NCBI RefSeq assembly: GCF_015832195.1
Contig: NC_052017.1
Location: 13,096,790 to 13,160,789 of the forward strand
Reading direction: 5' to 3'
Source of the DNA: Motacilla alba alba
Taxonomy: Eukaryota > Chordata > Aves > Passeriformes > Motacillidae
Length of the DNA: 64,000 bases
How positions within the stretch are numbered: the stretch's first letter is position 1; each line of letters begins with the position of its first letter. The notes beneath the pieces were generated by a model that saw nothing but the letters and a program-made list of their open reading frames with translations, was not told the DNA's origin and did no database searches. The translations under genes were made by a program, and so were the position numbers. Below are positions 49,473 through 62,289 of this stretch, piece after piece.

Positions 49473-50552
49473 AACTTGTGCTTACTGTATCTGTGATTGA
49501 TTTGATTCCAGTATCAAATCCCAAGGGATTGCTCTGAGAGCAGACTCTTGTGATTCTTGCTGTGGGTAATTCATGCTGCCTCAGTGAGCACTTCCATCCC
49601 AATCTGCAAGTGGTGGTGAAGTAACTTTAAGGAAAAACCTAAAGCAGTGCATCTAAACCATATAATTTGTAATTCTAGATTTTAGGACTTTTCAAGCAGA
49701 TTCATTAATTGGGAAAGACAAAATAAATTCCCTACTTGTGAAGTTCCTGAACTTGCTATTTACAAATTTATCACTCTGTAGCTACCAGTTATACCTAATC
49801 TAGCATATGCACTCAATGGGCAAGACACTGTGAAATGACTTAATGCTTCTTCCTCAGAAAAGAGATATTAGAGAAGGAAATACAGACACTGGTTTGGAGT
49901 TGAAATGAGTTCAAGTTAATGGAAACAAATAAAAGATTAAACCATAAGACTACAAATTATTGCTCAATTCAGCTAAGTGAAAGCATGAAATCTTAGAAGC
50001 ACAAATGTTTGTCTGTGTCACTGTTTGTTTTTTACATGACATATGTAAATATGTCATCTGGTGGTGGTGTATGGAGGGGGTGGATGGGGGAGAGGGTTTC
50101 ACCAGCAGCCAGGGATGGGCAGGGTCAGGCTTCTGCAGGAGCTGGGCACGGGAAAAGGACAGTACAGCATTCTGAGAATAATGCAAGCTTTTACCCAAGA
50201 AAAAGCGGGATTCATTTATCTCTGCTGCTGCTTTATGGGCAAAACCCACCCCAAATCCAACATACAATAACCACCAGGGTGTTAGAGATGTGGAACTGAG
50301 AAATCTGTCAGTTCTAATGGGGTTCTCCAGATACACACTAATGTTGCTGTGCTCACAGTCTGGCTGCAAACCTGCCTGAAATTGCATGAACCAATCAAGA
50401 ATTGTGTTTCAGATTGTATTGATTGGTGATATTTTTACTGCTATATGGAATTTGGGGTTTGTTTCCAGTGGACGAGGGGGAGATCAGCTTAATTTCTTTA
50501 GCAGCCCATTAAGTGCATAGCCAATACCCAGGTCCTTAGTTTTATTAATGTC

Positions 50553-50556
<4 letters not shown>

Positions 50557-50617
<61 letters not shown>

Positions 50618-50655
50618 TTCCATATGTTTTATATATATGCTGTATATATTCTATA
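50557..50655. repeat. (TA)n microsatellite
   Basis: About 26 uninterrupted TA units to about 50609, then imperfect TATA/TATG repeats to about 50655. Length polymorphism is likely. Confidence 0.97.
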
Positions 50656-50659
50656 TTTA

Positions 50660-53600
50660 CTTAGTCTTATTACTTTTATTGGAAAGTAAAACACACTACA
50701 TAAATTTGTGATACTATTTTATGTTTATGGAAATAAGATCTAAAATTCTGTTATCTGGAAGACAGTAGGGGTAAAACAACAGGAGGTGGTTCCCTTTCAC
50801 AGCTTCAGTATCTCAGTATTTGTCCTCCCAGCCCTCTGGTCAACATGGACTTTTTTTGCTTTTTTTGAGTGAAGAGCTTCAATCTTGTTTTATTTTGGCC
50901 TTTTTGCTGCCTTTTTTGCTTTTCCCAGAGCATTCCCACAAAGCCATAGACTTCATCTCCTTTCTACAGTGTTCCTCACCATGACCTACATTGTTAAATT
51001 TCCAAACAGTGCAGCAACTGCCTGATGCAGTAGTTTTTCTCATTTTGGCTAGTTTGTTCCTAAAAGGAACTTACTAATATTTATTGTTTTTATTCTGAAA
51101 GAAAACTACTATAATTTCTACACTCTGCTTCTGTCAGGTTTTTTTAAACCTTCACAGTATTAACATAAGCTGTAATTTTTCTTCAAGAAGTTCCTGAGAA
51201 ATTTTTTGGTTGATGGTCATCAGATACTCTGTGCTTGGCAGGACAGATGCAGCTGAGAGTACATGGAACCTAGGTATTCCCAACCTTCGTGTGCAGGGTC
51301 CCTTCATTCTCTCTGCTCCCAGTGTTCCCAGTCAGCCCTGGGCAGAGTGGGGCTGGGCAGCAGCTCCTGGGCACTGTCCTGGCCTTGGGCTGCCACTGTG
51401 TCCACTCGAGCTGCTCCTGTCGCTTTTCAACTGCTGGGGCTTGTTAGTCCACTCCAGATTCCTCCCAGTGTCCACTGCTGCTGCTGGTTCTGACTACGTG
51501 AGAATATTATAAAGACACAATCCTGTACAATTCAGATGAGGTTTTGGTGGAAAAACAGTCCAAAGTTGTCATTCATCACCCCCAGGCCCTTGCCGTGTGT
51601 TATTGTGCCAGCAGAAGCTCCTTGCTGTGTGGCTGGGAAATTGATGTGTCCTGGTCTACCTTAGGAGTGCAGAGCAAAACAAGGGAAAACATGCAACTTT
51701 ACAGGAAAAGTAAGAAAACTAATAATAAAAAGTAGGAGCACAGAAAATCTAGAGATAGAGAATATTTTTGTGTTTCTTTAAATTCACCAGAGTGTGATTT
51801 ACAGCAAAAAGTGTGGCATTAGGTCCCGCTGTATGAGACAGAGGGGGAAAACTATCTTTTAGAAGATCTCAAGGTGAGATGTGATATTAGCAGCATGATG
51901 GAAATCTTTTCCTGGTAACAAAACCTGCACAGGAGAAAACCCTTTTAAGAAAGCCCATTTGCTGAAATGGAAGACAGGCAGTAGAGGGGGTGGTGATACA
52001 TGAGAAACAGTAAGAAAGAAAATCCAGCTGGGAAAAGAAACCACCAGACCATCTGTACCAAGAAAAGTGTGCACATGGCATCCTCTTTTAGAGGCAAATC
52101 CCCACAGAAAGGTAGGACTTGCCATGAGTTTCAGAAAAGTATTTGTTTCAGTCTGATTTTAAAACTTGTGAAACTTTTATATACAACAAAACACTGATGT
52201 TCTACCAGGGCCTGTCAGAGGTTTTATCAAGTAATAGGCAATGTTAGGAAATTTTAGACAGCTCAGAAGACAGGAGCTGCTTCATTTCATGCTTTCATTT
52301 CTTTAGGAGATAATTTCAGTATCTGTTTTAATGGAATAGGAAGGTGTGGGGTGTTCCACTTGCCCTGAGGGAGCTGAGCTGTTCTGGGAGCACCAAGCTT
52401 TTGTCCCAGCATCTGGAGGCAGCGAGGTTGTCACTGTGTCATACGCTTGCACTTGGCTGCTGGGTGGAGCTGAAAGGATTGCTCCCAGAGAGCAACCAGG
52501 GGGCTTGGAAAATGTGATTTGCAATTCCCCTTCACTGTAGCTCTTTTAATTACTGGGAGTTGTGATGTGCTGCAGTAAGCCAATATGTTCCTAAAAATGT
52601 GTCATTGCAAACAAATACATGGTTATATGCTGGCCCAATTCCTTTGTTTTCCTCCATGGGGTCAACAGTTTTCCTTGGATGCAAGACAGCCTTATGCCCA
52701 CAGGCTAAACTTCAATGCCCTGAGACAGAAACATGAACTTTAACTAAGGGCTGAATAAAAAACCAGCCAAGGATTTCATCTCTGGGGCCCTTGGGCAGAA
52801 GGTCACTGGGCTGATACTTGGAAAGAGATGTCTATGTGCTGGGAGGTTTGTATGTATAAATAATGCAGTGACTGTGACTATGCCCTCTTCACTATGGTTT
52901 TCCCAGGGTTCTGTGGATACTTATCCAGCCTCTAAATCAAATTGCTTCAATGGACTAAAGAAAATGAGTGTGACAGTGCAGAGTTTGGTGATGAGAATTA
53001 CAGTAGATGGGCTAATTCTGATTAGCCTGGAGGTTTTAAGTCTGCACTAGAAGTTTCTTTTTATCCTCTAGCACTGGGGGATCTGGAAACATGGAAATAT
53101 GTAGTATTACATCAGTCATATAAATATTTAGTGTGGTGCTGGAAGCTGTGAAGAAATGCCATGTGGAGATTCACACTAGAAATACTCTGTCTTCTGTAGT
53201 CTTCCTAAAAACATCTGCTCCTAGTTCTGAGGTTACAATAGTGAGCTAGCTGGATCAGGGCTCTTGACACAGTATGGCAGGTTTTATGTCCTTAATACAC
53301 GTGTTGGCTTAGTCTGGCTCGTGGCAGTGGTGTATTTCCAAAGTGCTTATGAGTTAACAAAGGAGGAGGGAACAAAACATGTGGATTGGAGGATGAGAAT
53401 CCAGCATAAAATTGCTATTTAAGTGTTAACAGAAAGGATGTGTGCAACACAGTCATGAGTACACCTTGGTAGTCAAAGGTGTACTTTGACCAAGAAATAT
53501 TATTTTACTGTTTATTGCATTTGAATCTAGGTGGTATTTATAGAATCATGTAGTAGGTGTTCTTGTAGCCTGGGCCACACTCTGCTTGTACTCTTGGTAT

Positions 53601-55110
53601 TAACCTGGTAAACAGGGGTTCTAATTGCAATGCAGATACAGAGATGGTGCTGCTGGAAACAGAAGAGCACCAAGAGTTACTTTTGAATTGGCAAGCTTAG
53701 AACTAGTAACATACCAGATCACAGCCATTGATGAAATTCAGCAGATGAGAAAGATGCCCAGCTTAGATAAGCGTTCTAAAAACAGAAATGTAACTGTCAG
53801 CACATGAATTTATCTGTAATATTTAGTAGTTCCAAAAGTTTATAGTACTTCATTAAAGTAAAAATGTCAACTTATGTTATGGCTCGCTAGCAAGTGTGCT
53901 GACCTGTTTTTCAGAATTTCCTGTGTACTTTTTATTTCCCAAGGAAATAAAGGAGGGCAAAATTTGTCTGAAGCAATATCACTCAACTTACATTAAACCA
54001 TGTAATCTAATACAATATAACTGTCTTATTTCTCCGCAAAGTTGATTTATTTTCTCCTGGAAAGGCTCTTTGGGAAGGATGCTCTGTAGGAATTTTGGTC
54101 CTGAGTACTGCTGATTCTTTGTTACCTGCAGCTCCTGACTGAGTCAGGGAGACGAAGCAGATACTCAGAACTGCTCAGGGAGATGCCTTCCCAGGATCCT
54201 GCTCCTGAGAATCTTTTGGCTTTATAGCACTGAGACATTCCCAGAGCCAAAGGAAAAAGGAGATTCAGAAAATTTTCTCAAGATTAGAGTGATAGAAAAG
54301 TGATCCTCGTGTCACTTTTCCAGTCTCTGACTTGCAGTCTCCCGTTGTGCTACGCCCAGCAAGCTGGCCCAGTGCTCTGCTTTGGAAAAAGCGTGGTTAC
54401 AAGCTGGGGCAGGTTAGTTTAGGCAACACTTGCTTTGAGAAGTCATCGCCTTCAGACGCCCATGCACACACCTACTGCTTTGTCCATAAATAATTATATG
54501 TACATTAGATTACTCCGAATCCTAATTATGACATACATTTAGTAAATTTGAATGAAATTGTGTGTCCATGTTATATTTGGAAATGGGCTTGGTTTTTTTT
54601 AAAGTTGAAAAAAAGGCCTGAGAGAGGCTGATTTCACTGATAACTTCTACAGTTCTCTCTTTCATCCACCTGTTGTGTCTTCTTGTAACACTTACGTGGC
54701 AGGAATTATTTCTATAGACTTTGAAATGCACCCAGTGCAGCTGCTCAACTTCAGCCACAGACACTACTGTCTGCAGGGCAGGAGGCAGCCAGAGAAGGGG
54801 CTGGCAGGAAAGTAGGGCACTTTATGAGCCCTCCCTGTCTTGTATGCCAGCCATGCCTAGGAGACCCAGGGCCTTCCCATCACCTCTTCTTGTTTTTCCT
54901 ACCTGAATAGTTCATGCAATGAGAAATATTCTGTGTGCTGCAAATAAGTCACAATACTTCCAGGATTGGTGTCACACTGAGGAAGAGGTCATCCAGTTCT
55001 TCCTGATAATGGGAGAATATCTTGCTTATAATTCCCACGGAGAAGGAGGCATTTTTGAGTCTAATAACTTAAATGAAAAGGCAGTGATCATGGAGCTTAC
55101 AGCTCTTAAA
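50660..55110. other. Intergenic, no gene seen
   Basis: Unremarkable sequence. A G+C-richer patch at about 51290-51440 has overlapping chance frames. A conserved-looking A+T-rich stretch lies at about 54480-54560. Confidence 0.75.
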
Positions 55111-55114
55111 ATAT

Positions 55115-55272
55115 CTCTGGCTCTGCCAGTGACTCACTCCGTGGCCCTAAATACCCCCCAGACTTCAGCTTCCTCCTCTGTCAAAAGGGGAGATGAATAC
55201 GTACTTGTGTTTTGCTGCGGAGATGATGCAAGACTTAATTAGCTATGTTTGTTGAGAGCTCTGAAAATGTGG
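55115..55272 (+). mobile_element. Probable ancient MIR-like SINE remnant
   Basis: The order 'ctctgccagtgactcactcc', then 'cttcagcttcctcctctgtc' with 'aaaaggggagatgaatac', then 'agctatgtttgttgagagct' follows the MIR consensus core and 3' end with moderate divergence. MIR elements are known as old amniote repeats and persist at low copy number in birds. The match is from memory. Confidence 0.5.
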
Positions 55273-55791
55273 AAATGTCACTGCTCTTGATCATCTTGAA
55301 TAGCTGATGGCCTGGCTTGTCAATGTGTTACTGTCAGGCCCCACTTCAGAAGTGAGTGGGACACGGGAAATCTCCCGGGTTGGTTTGCCTGCCTCAGTGC
55401 ACAGCTGAAGCTTGGCTTTACATGTCTAAGTAGGTGGACAGAAACCTGGTGGTTTCAGGAGGGAGGGTCACATCCCACCTGCTCCTGGGTGCACCAGTTC
55501 CAGGTTTCCTCTGGGGCCACGTTAGAGAAGGTGCTGTGAGTGGCTGCCTCCTTAGCCTGAGGTTATATCTGCCTGCTCTACAACTGTGTTTTCTCTTCTG
55601 TTTTGTTAACAGGACAGCTCATTGGTGGAGGCTATTAAGAAATTATGGCTCCTCTGGCAGGACTCTGGCAGCAGCTGTACCAGAAGAGAGCTGCCTAAAC
55701 TTATAAAAACAAATCAGAGAGGAACATGATCAGAGGAGAAAAACTTCCATGCCAGTGACCAGGACCTTTCAAAGCATGAGTTTTTCAAGCC

Positions 55792-55814
55792 TTTTTTTTT
55801 TTTTTTTTTTTTTT
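55792..55814. repeat. Poly(T) run
   Basis: More than 20 consecutive T followed by aatgaggc. No flanking duplication was found, so a minus-strand retroposon tail is not supported. Confidence 0.9.
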
Positions 55815-55927
55815 AATGAGGCTGTGCTCATTCAACTATCCATTAGCTCATTCTGAGTTCTCTTCCTCGGGCTCAAGCAACCCTTGGGGAAAACCCTTGT
55901 TCAGGGCTGGAGGGTTAGGCAGGCTGC

Positions 55928-55948
55928 AGGAGGAGGAGGAGGAGGAGG
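55928..55948 (+). repeat. (AGG)7 microsatellite
   Basis: Seven perfect AGG units. Confidence 0.95.
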
Positions 55949-58900
55949 ACTCTCTTCAATGAGCTTGTCCTACCATGCTGCAGTGAAGTTTCACACACCC
56001 AGGCTGTAAAATGGTTCTCAATGAACTCTTAGGCCCAAATATAGGCAGTTCTTCCTGTAGATGTACAGGAAGGAAGGAACTAGAAACATGAGTTTTGGAT
56101 ATGACCATGGGCTTTGGCATTTCTTCACACCTCTATTATACAAGAGCCTGTGTACCATTTTTGAACTCATATTTCAAATGGCTGATGCATTTCACGTCCC
56201 ATGCAGTTCATACATTGCCCACAAATTTACTGTTGCTCATTAATAAGGTTAAAGTAAGGCTCCTTTGCAGAACAGGTGGAGTAACTGTGCAAGTCACAGA
56301 GGCTCTGGTAGCTTTAGGTTTGTGGTCCATGGACCTCTGAGGTGCTACCCCTAAGAAGCAGCAGGTAAAAAACTCCCCACTTACTGTGAATAGGCTCTGA
56401 ATTTTAATGGAAGCATCAAAAGACCCATTGATAATTGTTTGGGGTCTACACACTGAAAGGGATTGAAGCCACTAAACATAAGTTCCCTAAAGAAAGGCAA
56501 ATGGACTGTGGGTATCAAGCTATCAAGCACAGATGGCCCGCAGAGAGAAACGCCCAAGCAAGATGAAATGGTTACAGCCTAAAATTAATCTTTCTGTAGT
56601 TAACCTCGTGTAATTTTGTGGTCACTGAATTACAGAATAGAAAGAAATGAGGAAAGTGCCTGGGGCCAAAGTACGATTTTGGTGATAAGTGATTTGGAAG
56701 CAATAATACAAAAAAAAAAAACCTTTGCTTTGCCCACCTAAATATAGGTTAAGAAAATTAAATTTATTACCTATTGCATACATTTTGACAAAGTTAGAAG
56801 TATACACACATAATTAATTGTCTTGGAGGTTTCATTTAAGTGACAGTAATGAGACTTGCAATTCTGTACCTTTCTTTTAAGTTGTATCAGCATGTCTGTG
56901 CTTGAAAAATGTTAACAGGTTTGTTGGAAAATCTTGCTGTGATTGGCCAAGTTTTTGTAAGCTGCAGCCTGATCCAGTTTGAACATCTAGATAAATATTA
57001 ACCACTCTCAGGCAGAAAATCAATATTGGCTTTATTTTGGTTTCTTTTTCACTCTGTGACTAGGCTGCCACAGGTAGGTCATGCCACCCTTCCTGCCCAC
57101 CTCAAATATATGTATATATATACCTTCCTTCAGCAGCTGACAAAATGAAGACTTTATATGGTGGCCTGGCAATTCCTCCAAGGTGCAGTGCCACGTGGCA
57201 CACACCAATATTCATCTCCCAACCTCTGCGAAAGAGCAGAATGGTTTCTCTTTCACAGAACTCAATTTTATTCTTACAAGAATGCAATGCCATTGCTACT
57301 ACCTCTCTTCCCTCCTCCCCAGCAGGCCACCATTTATCTCTACCCTTCTGAAGAGGAGCTTTCCATTTCTACTTCTCTCATATCACCCCAATAGTCTCGG
57401 GCTGTCCTTGGCCCCCTCCCTGAGCTCACGCACAGGCAGCAGGTTGTGGTGGGCGGTCATATTATTTCAAGTTCCTCAAGCTGGAAAACTTTGCCAGAGT
57501 GAATCACTTTGCTGCCTTATTACTGCAGTTAGAAGCAAGCCAAAACTTGCCGTTCACAAGGTAACTTTCATTTTGTTCCCCACATTGTTTCTTTGCCCTT
57601 GGCTTCCAGAGCTGAGGTATTTTTCACTTCTGCCAGCTCTGCTTGGATCCAAAAACAGGCTGAGTGAAGTAGTTACTAAAACTGTCTGAATTCAGGTTCC
57701 TGCTAAGGATCTTTACTATTTGCAGTTATCTATCTTTTAAACATGCTGGACTCTTCTGGTTGACATGAACAGTCAAGTTCAGTGCTGTGGGTTATTTCAC
57801 AGTCTGATGAGAAACTGGTGATGAAATAAGGTGTGTCTGTGGCACAGTCCTGTTTATTTATAATCAAAGCCTTGTTTTCCACTACTATAGGGTAGATCTT
57901 AAGCAGCTACAGTTTTTCAGATCTAAATCCTGTTTCAGGCTCACTCAAGCCTATTTGTGAGGCGTTTTCTCGGGTCTATAAATTCTTACATGCTTCTATT
58001 GCTTGCTCTGCCAGCTTAATGAACTTCCAATTCCTCTTCATCTCACATTGCGAAACAATCCTAAAGAAACTAGTCCTTTTACATGTGTCTGTATTTTGGG
58101 TGGTGATACATGGAATGGAAGCTGTGTGTCATAAAGCAGAGCAGCAGCTCCTCTTCCTATTCAGCCCACTGGATTACAGATATTAACATGGTCAGATGGG
58201 AAGTCATTGCATTTCGAGGGAGAGGTGAGAGCAGGCAGGTAGGGCAGACAGTGCCTGTGTCCATGATGCTTTGGCAAGAGAAGACTTTGGCCAGAGAGAA
58301 AGATGTCAAGAGGAAGAAGAAAACTGGTCCTATCAGCCTCAGAGATTCTTGTTGTTCTCTGGGTTGCAGGAGAAAAAGCAGATGCTTGAGATAATAGATT
58401 GGGGTTTTGGGCAGGAAGGTGTTTGGCTGTATTTTCTCCAGGAGAGTGGTGCCTTACCAGGTGTGTTTCACTACCAGGTGAAATGCTTCTATAAAATGAC
58501 TGCTGAGAATATCTGCGCTGCTGGAAGCATAAACTGGATTAGGCAGCTCGTGGAACAAAGCTCAGGAGTCCAGAGGAACATCTGCCCCCAGGGAGGGCAG
58601 GACTGCCTGGATGTGTGAGTTACTCCTGGGGAGGCAATGTAATCCTCGAAGCAGATATTCAAATATGAATATGAGCCTGAGCCTCATGACAGTGAGCCAA
58701 ATTTTCCTGCAGTGTGAAGGCAATCAGACAGGATGGATCCATTCCACTCCAATGTGGATGTTAAAGATCAGTTGGAAATGTGCTCTCCTATAAGTGAAGG
58801 GTGATGGACTGAAGGCTTTGTCATGGGAACACCTTTACTGAAAATGACCACCAACACTCTCTGCTGCGGCTGATGAAACTGGCAGCTCTGATATGTCTTA

Positions 58901-61900
58901 TATTTCACATCAGAAAAGCTTTGACTGTCAGTTTCAATGCCTGGATGGTGTTCTTTGACCAATGGGAGCTCCAGTGCAAAAAACAATATATTCTTCTTCT
59001 GCCCTTCAGTAAAATCCCCAGAGTTCAATGATACAAAAATATACTGCATTTCATTTGTTTGTTTAAAGTTTTCACTACAATTATCAAAACACTGGGGGGA
59101 AAGCCAAGAAATAATGTTTCAAATAACTATCCTGTCTCTGGTTAGTAAGGTAACACAATATGCACTTTTCCCCAAGGCTTTCCAGAGTTTGTAAATAATA
59201 AAAAAGTGTATTTGTGTTCAAGAAAGTACAACAGAAGACTATTCAGAGCTGAGTTTGTGCCCTCCAATAAGAAGTTAATGGCTTCCCTGTTTTGATGTAT
59301 AAGAAAACTTATTAATTTCCTTAGCTGTGGTACCAAAGATATATTGAATAATTTTGTGTGCATGGAAGTGCTGACTCCACAGCAGAATAGGCAGACACCA
59401 GAAAAATGATGCTCTTGATCCTTCTGCCTATACAGTACTGGTTCTGTGAAGAGAAAACTTTGCCTACTCATTAGTGCTGCAAAACAAGTGTGCTAACAAT
59501 TATTAAATCAACCCCCCCTCCAGTCAAACCAGTAATGTTTTGTTCCACTGAGTTAGAGCAGACATAAAGCACTACACAAGCGAAATCTAGAGCAACATCT
59601 CCCATGTCTGATAAGTCTGGCACTTCTCACCATCACTAAAATTATCTCCAGCCTCCCACGCACTAAAACAGGGCTTTACAATTAGTTCCACAAGTGCCAG
59701 TGAGAAGAGTCTCCTAACAATGCCAGCAACTGCAGCCGAGTTTCTCCTTCTGTATTTGCAGAGAAAGGGTTGGATCCTTCCTGCTTCCACTTGTGCAGCC
59801 TCAAGGAAAGGCCTCACTCAGCCCATGTGTCCGGATATTTAGTTTTGTGTCCCTTCTGTGGGCACTGTGATTAAAGGGGAACTTTACCTTCTCTTTAGTA
59901 GCTGAAGAAATTTGAGACCACAGAGGACTTTGGCTTGCTGCAGGGATAGCTATTTCTCAGCTCTGGTGATTAGTTTCAAGAAATATTTAGAGTGGAAAAA
60001 ACTGCCGAATGAGAAGGAGGCTTCATTTAAAAAGATGAACAGAAAGAGAAATCATGGTAGTGATGGGAGACTAGAGCTGCAATGTTAGCAAAAGGAAGCT
60101 CCTGCAAGGGCTTTATATACACAGCTCTCACATCCCTCAGCTGGGCGTGTGTTTGTGTTCACATTAGGGATGAAAAGATTTTTTTTAGTAAGCAGCTGTG
60201 AATTATTGAATATATCGTGGATCAGTATACATAAAGAGAAAACAAAAATAGAAGAAGGAATATCAATATTGCATTAGCAATACAAAAAAGCTGAAAAAAT
60301 GTCAAAGGAATAGGTGAAGTTATGATCTGATGAAACAAAGAAATATGCAACAAGAAAAAGTTAGAAGTTATCATATCCTAAAAGTTTGAGACATTAAAAG
60401 AAACAAGAGAGTATATTCAGTGCATAGTAATTAAAACTGCAAGAAGATGCTGTGCATACAAAGCTGTCCTGTAAAGGTGGGCAAGATATATAAAATATTT
60501 TCATGATGAACAGCAGGAATCCAAATTCTCAGCCATCACAAGAGAAGAACAAGTTCAGGTAATTGCTATATGCAAAACAGGGTGCCAGGCAGTATGGAAG
60601 AAGAAGAGATCTACACCTAGTAGATGTTTCTTGTCTGAAAAAAACCCCAGTCTTGAATAGGGCCATGAATAGAAGGATCTGAGTGAAGTGGAGAGGATGA
60701 GATTAACCCAAAATTTCTCAGGAAAAAATCACTTCCTGCACACAGCTCTCTGATGAGGCTGTTATTTAACCAGTGGGCCTTGTGGCAGAAGTGTAATCCT
60801 ATGCAAATATTAGGAGTTTAAGTACTGACCTAAGTCATGTAATGTATGAGCAGTCACATTGACTACCTTACCTTTACCAATTTGCCCATGTACATGGCAT
60901 TCAAATCAGCCATTTTACAGTGAATTTCAGTGCTTATGTGACTGAGCTAAAAACCATCAAATTATAAGGTAAATTTGTATAATACTTTTTTTTTTCATTT
61001 TTTTATACAACCTATGTGTTTTAAGCACAGGTAGAGATCCAAGTATATGAAAATATGCAGAGACAGCTAATTTCCAGAATTAATACACTGTAAAAAAAAA
61101 CATAAGACATTTATACAACATTGCTAATGGGAAAAAAATAAATAGTCACATATGTTGCTTGCAGTTGAGAAAAAATTAAAGCAAACCTAAGAGAACAGGT
61201 GAAAGCAGAAGTCAAGTACACACTAAATATGCTAAAAAATTCCTTCTAGATCTAAACCAGATTGAGATCTGCAGACGGTCAGTGGTGGATATTTAGTGTT
61301 TCAGAAAATTCCGATCGATAGACTTGCATAGGTGACCCTCAAGCATTGCTACCACCTTCTGCTTTGTCTGAACCATGCAATTCAAAGGGTGTGATGGGCT
61401 CTGTCCTGGACAGGCTCCTCACAGTGCTGAAAGAAGCAGGGTGATATATCAGAGCTATTAATCTTGGAAGACAAAACCAGATACCCTCACAGAAGGGACG
61501 CCCTCATGGAGCAGGCAGCCCAAAGCTGTAACCAGTGACTGCTCTGTGTCCTGCCATGGACAAGGACAAGTCAGCAGCACAAAAAGCAGCTCTTGAGCTG
61601 TGCCAGTTTAGTTGCCAGGATTTTACTGTGCCTTGGCTGTTTCAGGTGCCCTGGGACACTGTGAGTGACGCTGCTGTGATTCAGAGTGTGTCATCTGGTT
61701 GTCAGGTCAGTGACCTGCAGGAGTGAGGGGAGAAATCCCCAGGCAGGATAAACTGCTCCTCTCCAACTTTGAGGTACCCATGTCCATCACAGCTGCACTT
61801 TGCGACAGTAAGAACTGCACGACATGGGCTGCCTCCTCGGTAGCTTTAGACAGACATCCCTGCTCAGTAGCTTTAGACTTTGAAATCTATTTCAGCTGGA

Positions 61901-62200
61901 AAAAGTATAGAGAAAACAGCATTCATTGCATTCTTATTTCAAGCTGTGAGCTGGGTAAGTATTAGATTCTGCAGGAAAAAAGTTGAAAAATTTTAGCAGT
62001 GTATTGATAAATCTTGCGAGGAAAAAAAACCACATTTGCAAAACCCTACATCATACAAATTGCCTACCATGTTACCAGTTTAACAGCTTAAGAAGAAATT
62101 GTTTTCCCTGATAAAAAAGAATTGGTTCACCCCAGGAGATTTAAATGATTGATCTCTTACAAGAACCTATATGTCAAAACTCTTTGTTGGCTTCCCTGCA

Positions 62201-62280
62201 TGCTGGTTGTGGCTGGGGTAGAGTTAATTTTCTTCATAGTAGCTGGTATGGGCTATGTTTTGGATTTGTGCTGGAAACAG
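62201..62280 (+). mobile_element. LTR fragment of an avian endogenous retrovirus (likely)
   Basis: About 80 bp (gctggttgtggctggggtag and then gagttaattttcttcatag, ending tgctggaaacag) agree closely with an LTR family I know from songbird genomes. Similarity stops on both sides. No internal region or retroviral gene is present here. Confidence 0.65.
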
Positions 62281-62289
62281 ATGAAGTTG

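Larger units (their letters stand above)
37041..50550. other. Intergenic, no gene seen
   Basis: About 13.5 kb with no supported coding exon. It holds A+T-rich unique-looking blocks (for example 37120-37460 and 47600-47880), scattered A/C-rich runs and poly-pyrimidine stretches (45910-45957, 48263-48297). None of the open frames (up to 145 codons) resembles a known protein to me. Confidence 0.75.
55290..62195. other. Intergenic, no gene seen
   Basis: It holds a T-run (about 55792-55814), an AGG tract and a short TATA stretch (57106-57122). A purine/A-rich block lies at about 60220-60440. The longest open frame in the window (57183-57689, 168 codons) is here, but it is rich in Leu, Ser and Pro, begins at a GTG, not an ATG, and resembles nothing I know. 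Confidence 0.75.

Noticed and set aside
54919..55242. 107-codon open frame
   Set aside because: Its second half overlaps the MIR-like repeat, and the first half resembles nothing known.
55792..55814. Poly(T) run as the tail of a minus-strand retroposon
   Set aside because: No flanking duplication could be found, and the adjoining sequence has no element-like body.
57183..57689. The longest open frame (168 codons)
   Set aside because: It starts at GTG, is biased to Leu, Ser and Pro, and overlaps other frames. It resembles no known protein and has no promoter or splice context. One such frame is expected in 64 kb read in six frames.
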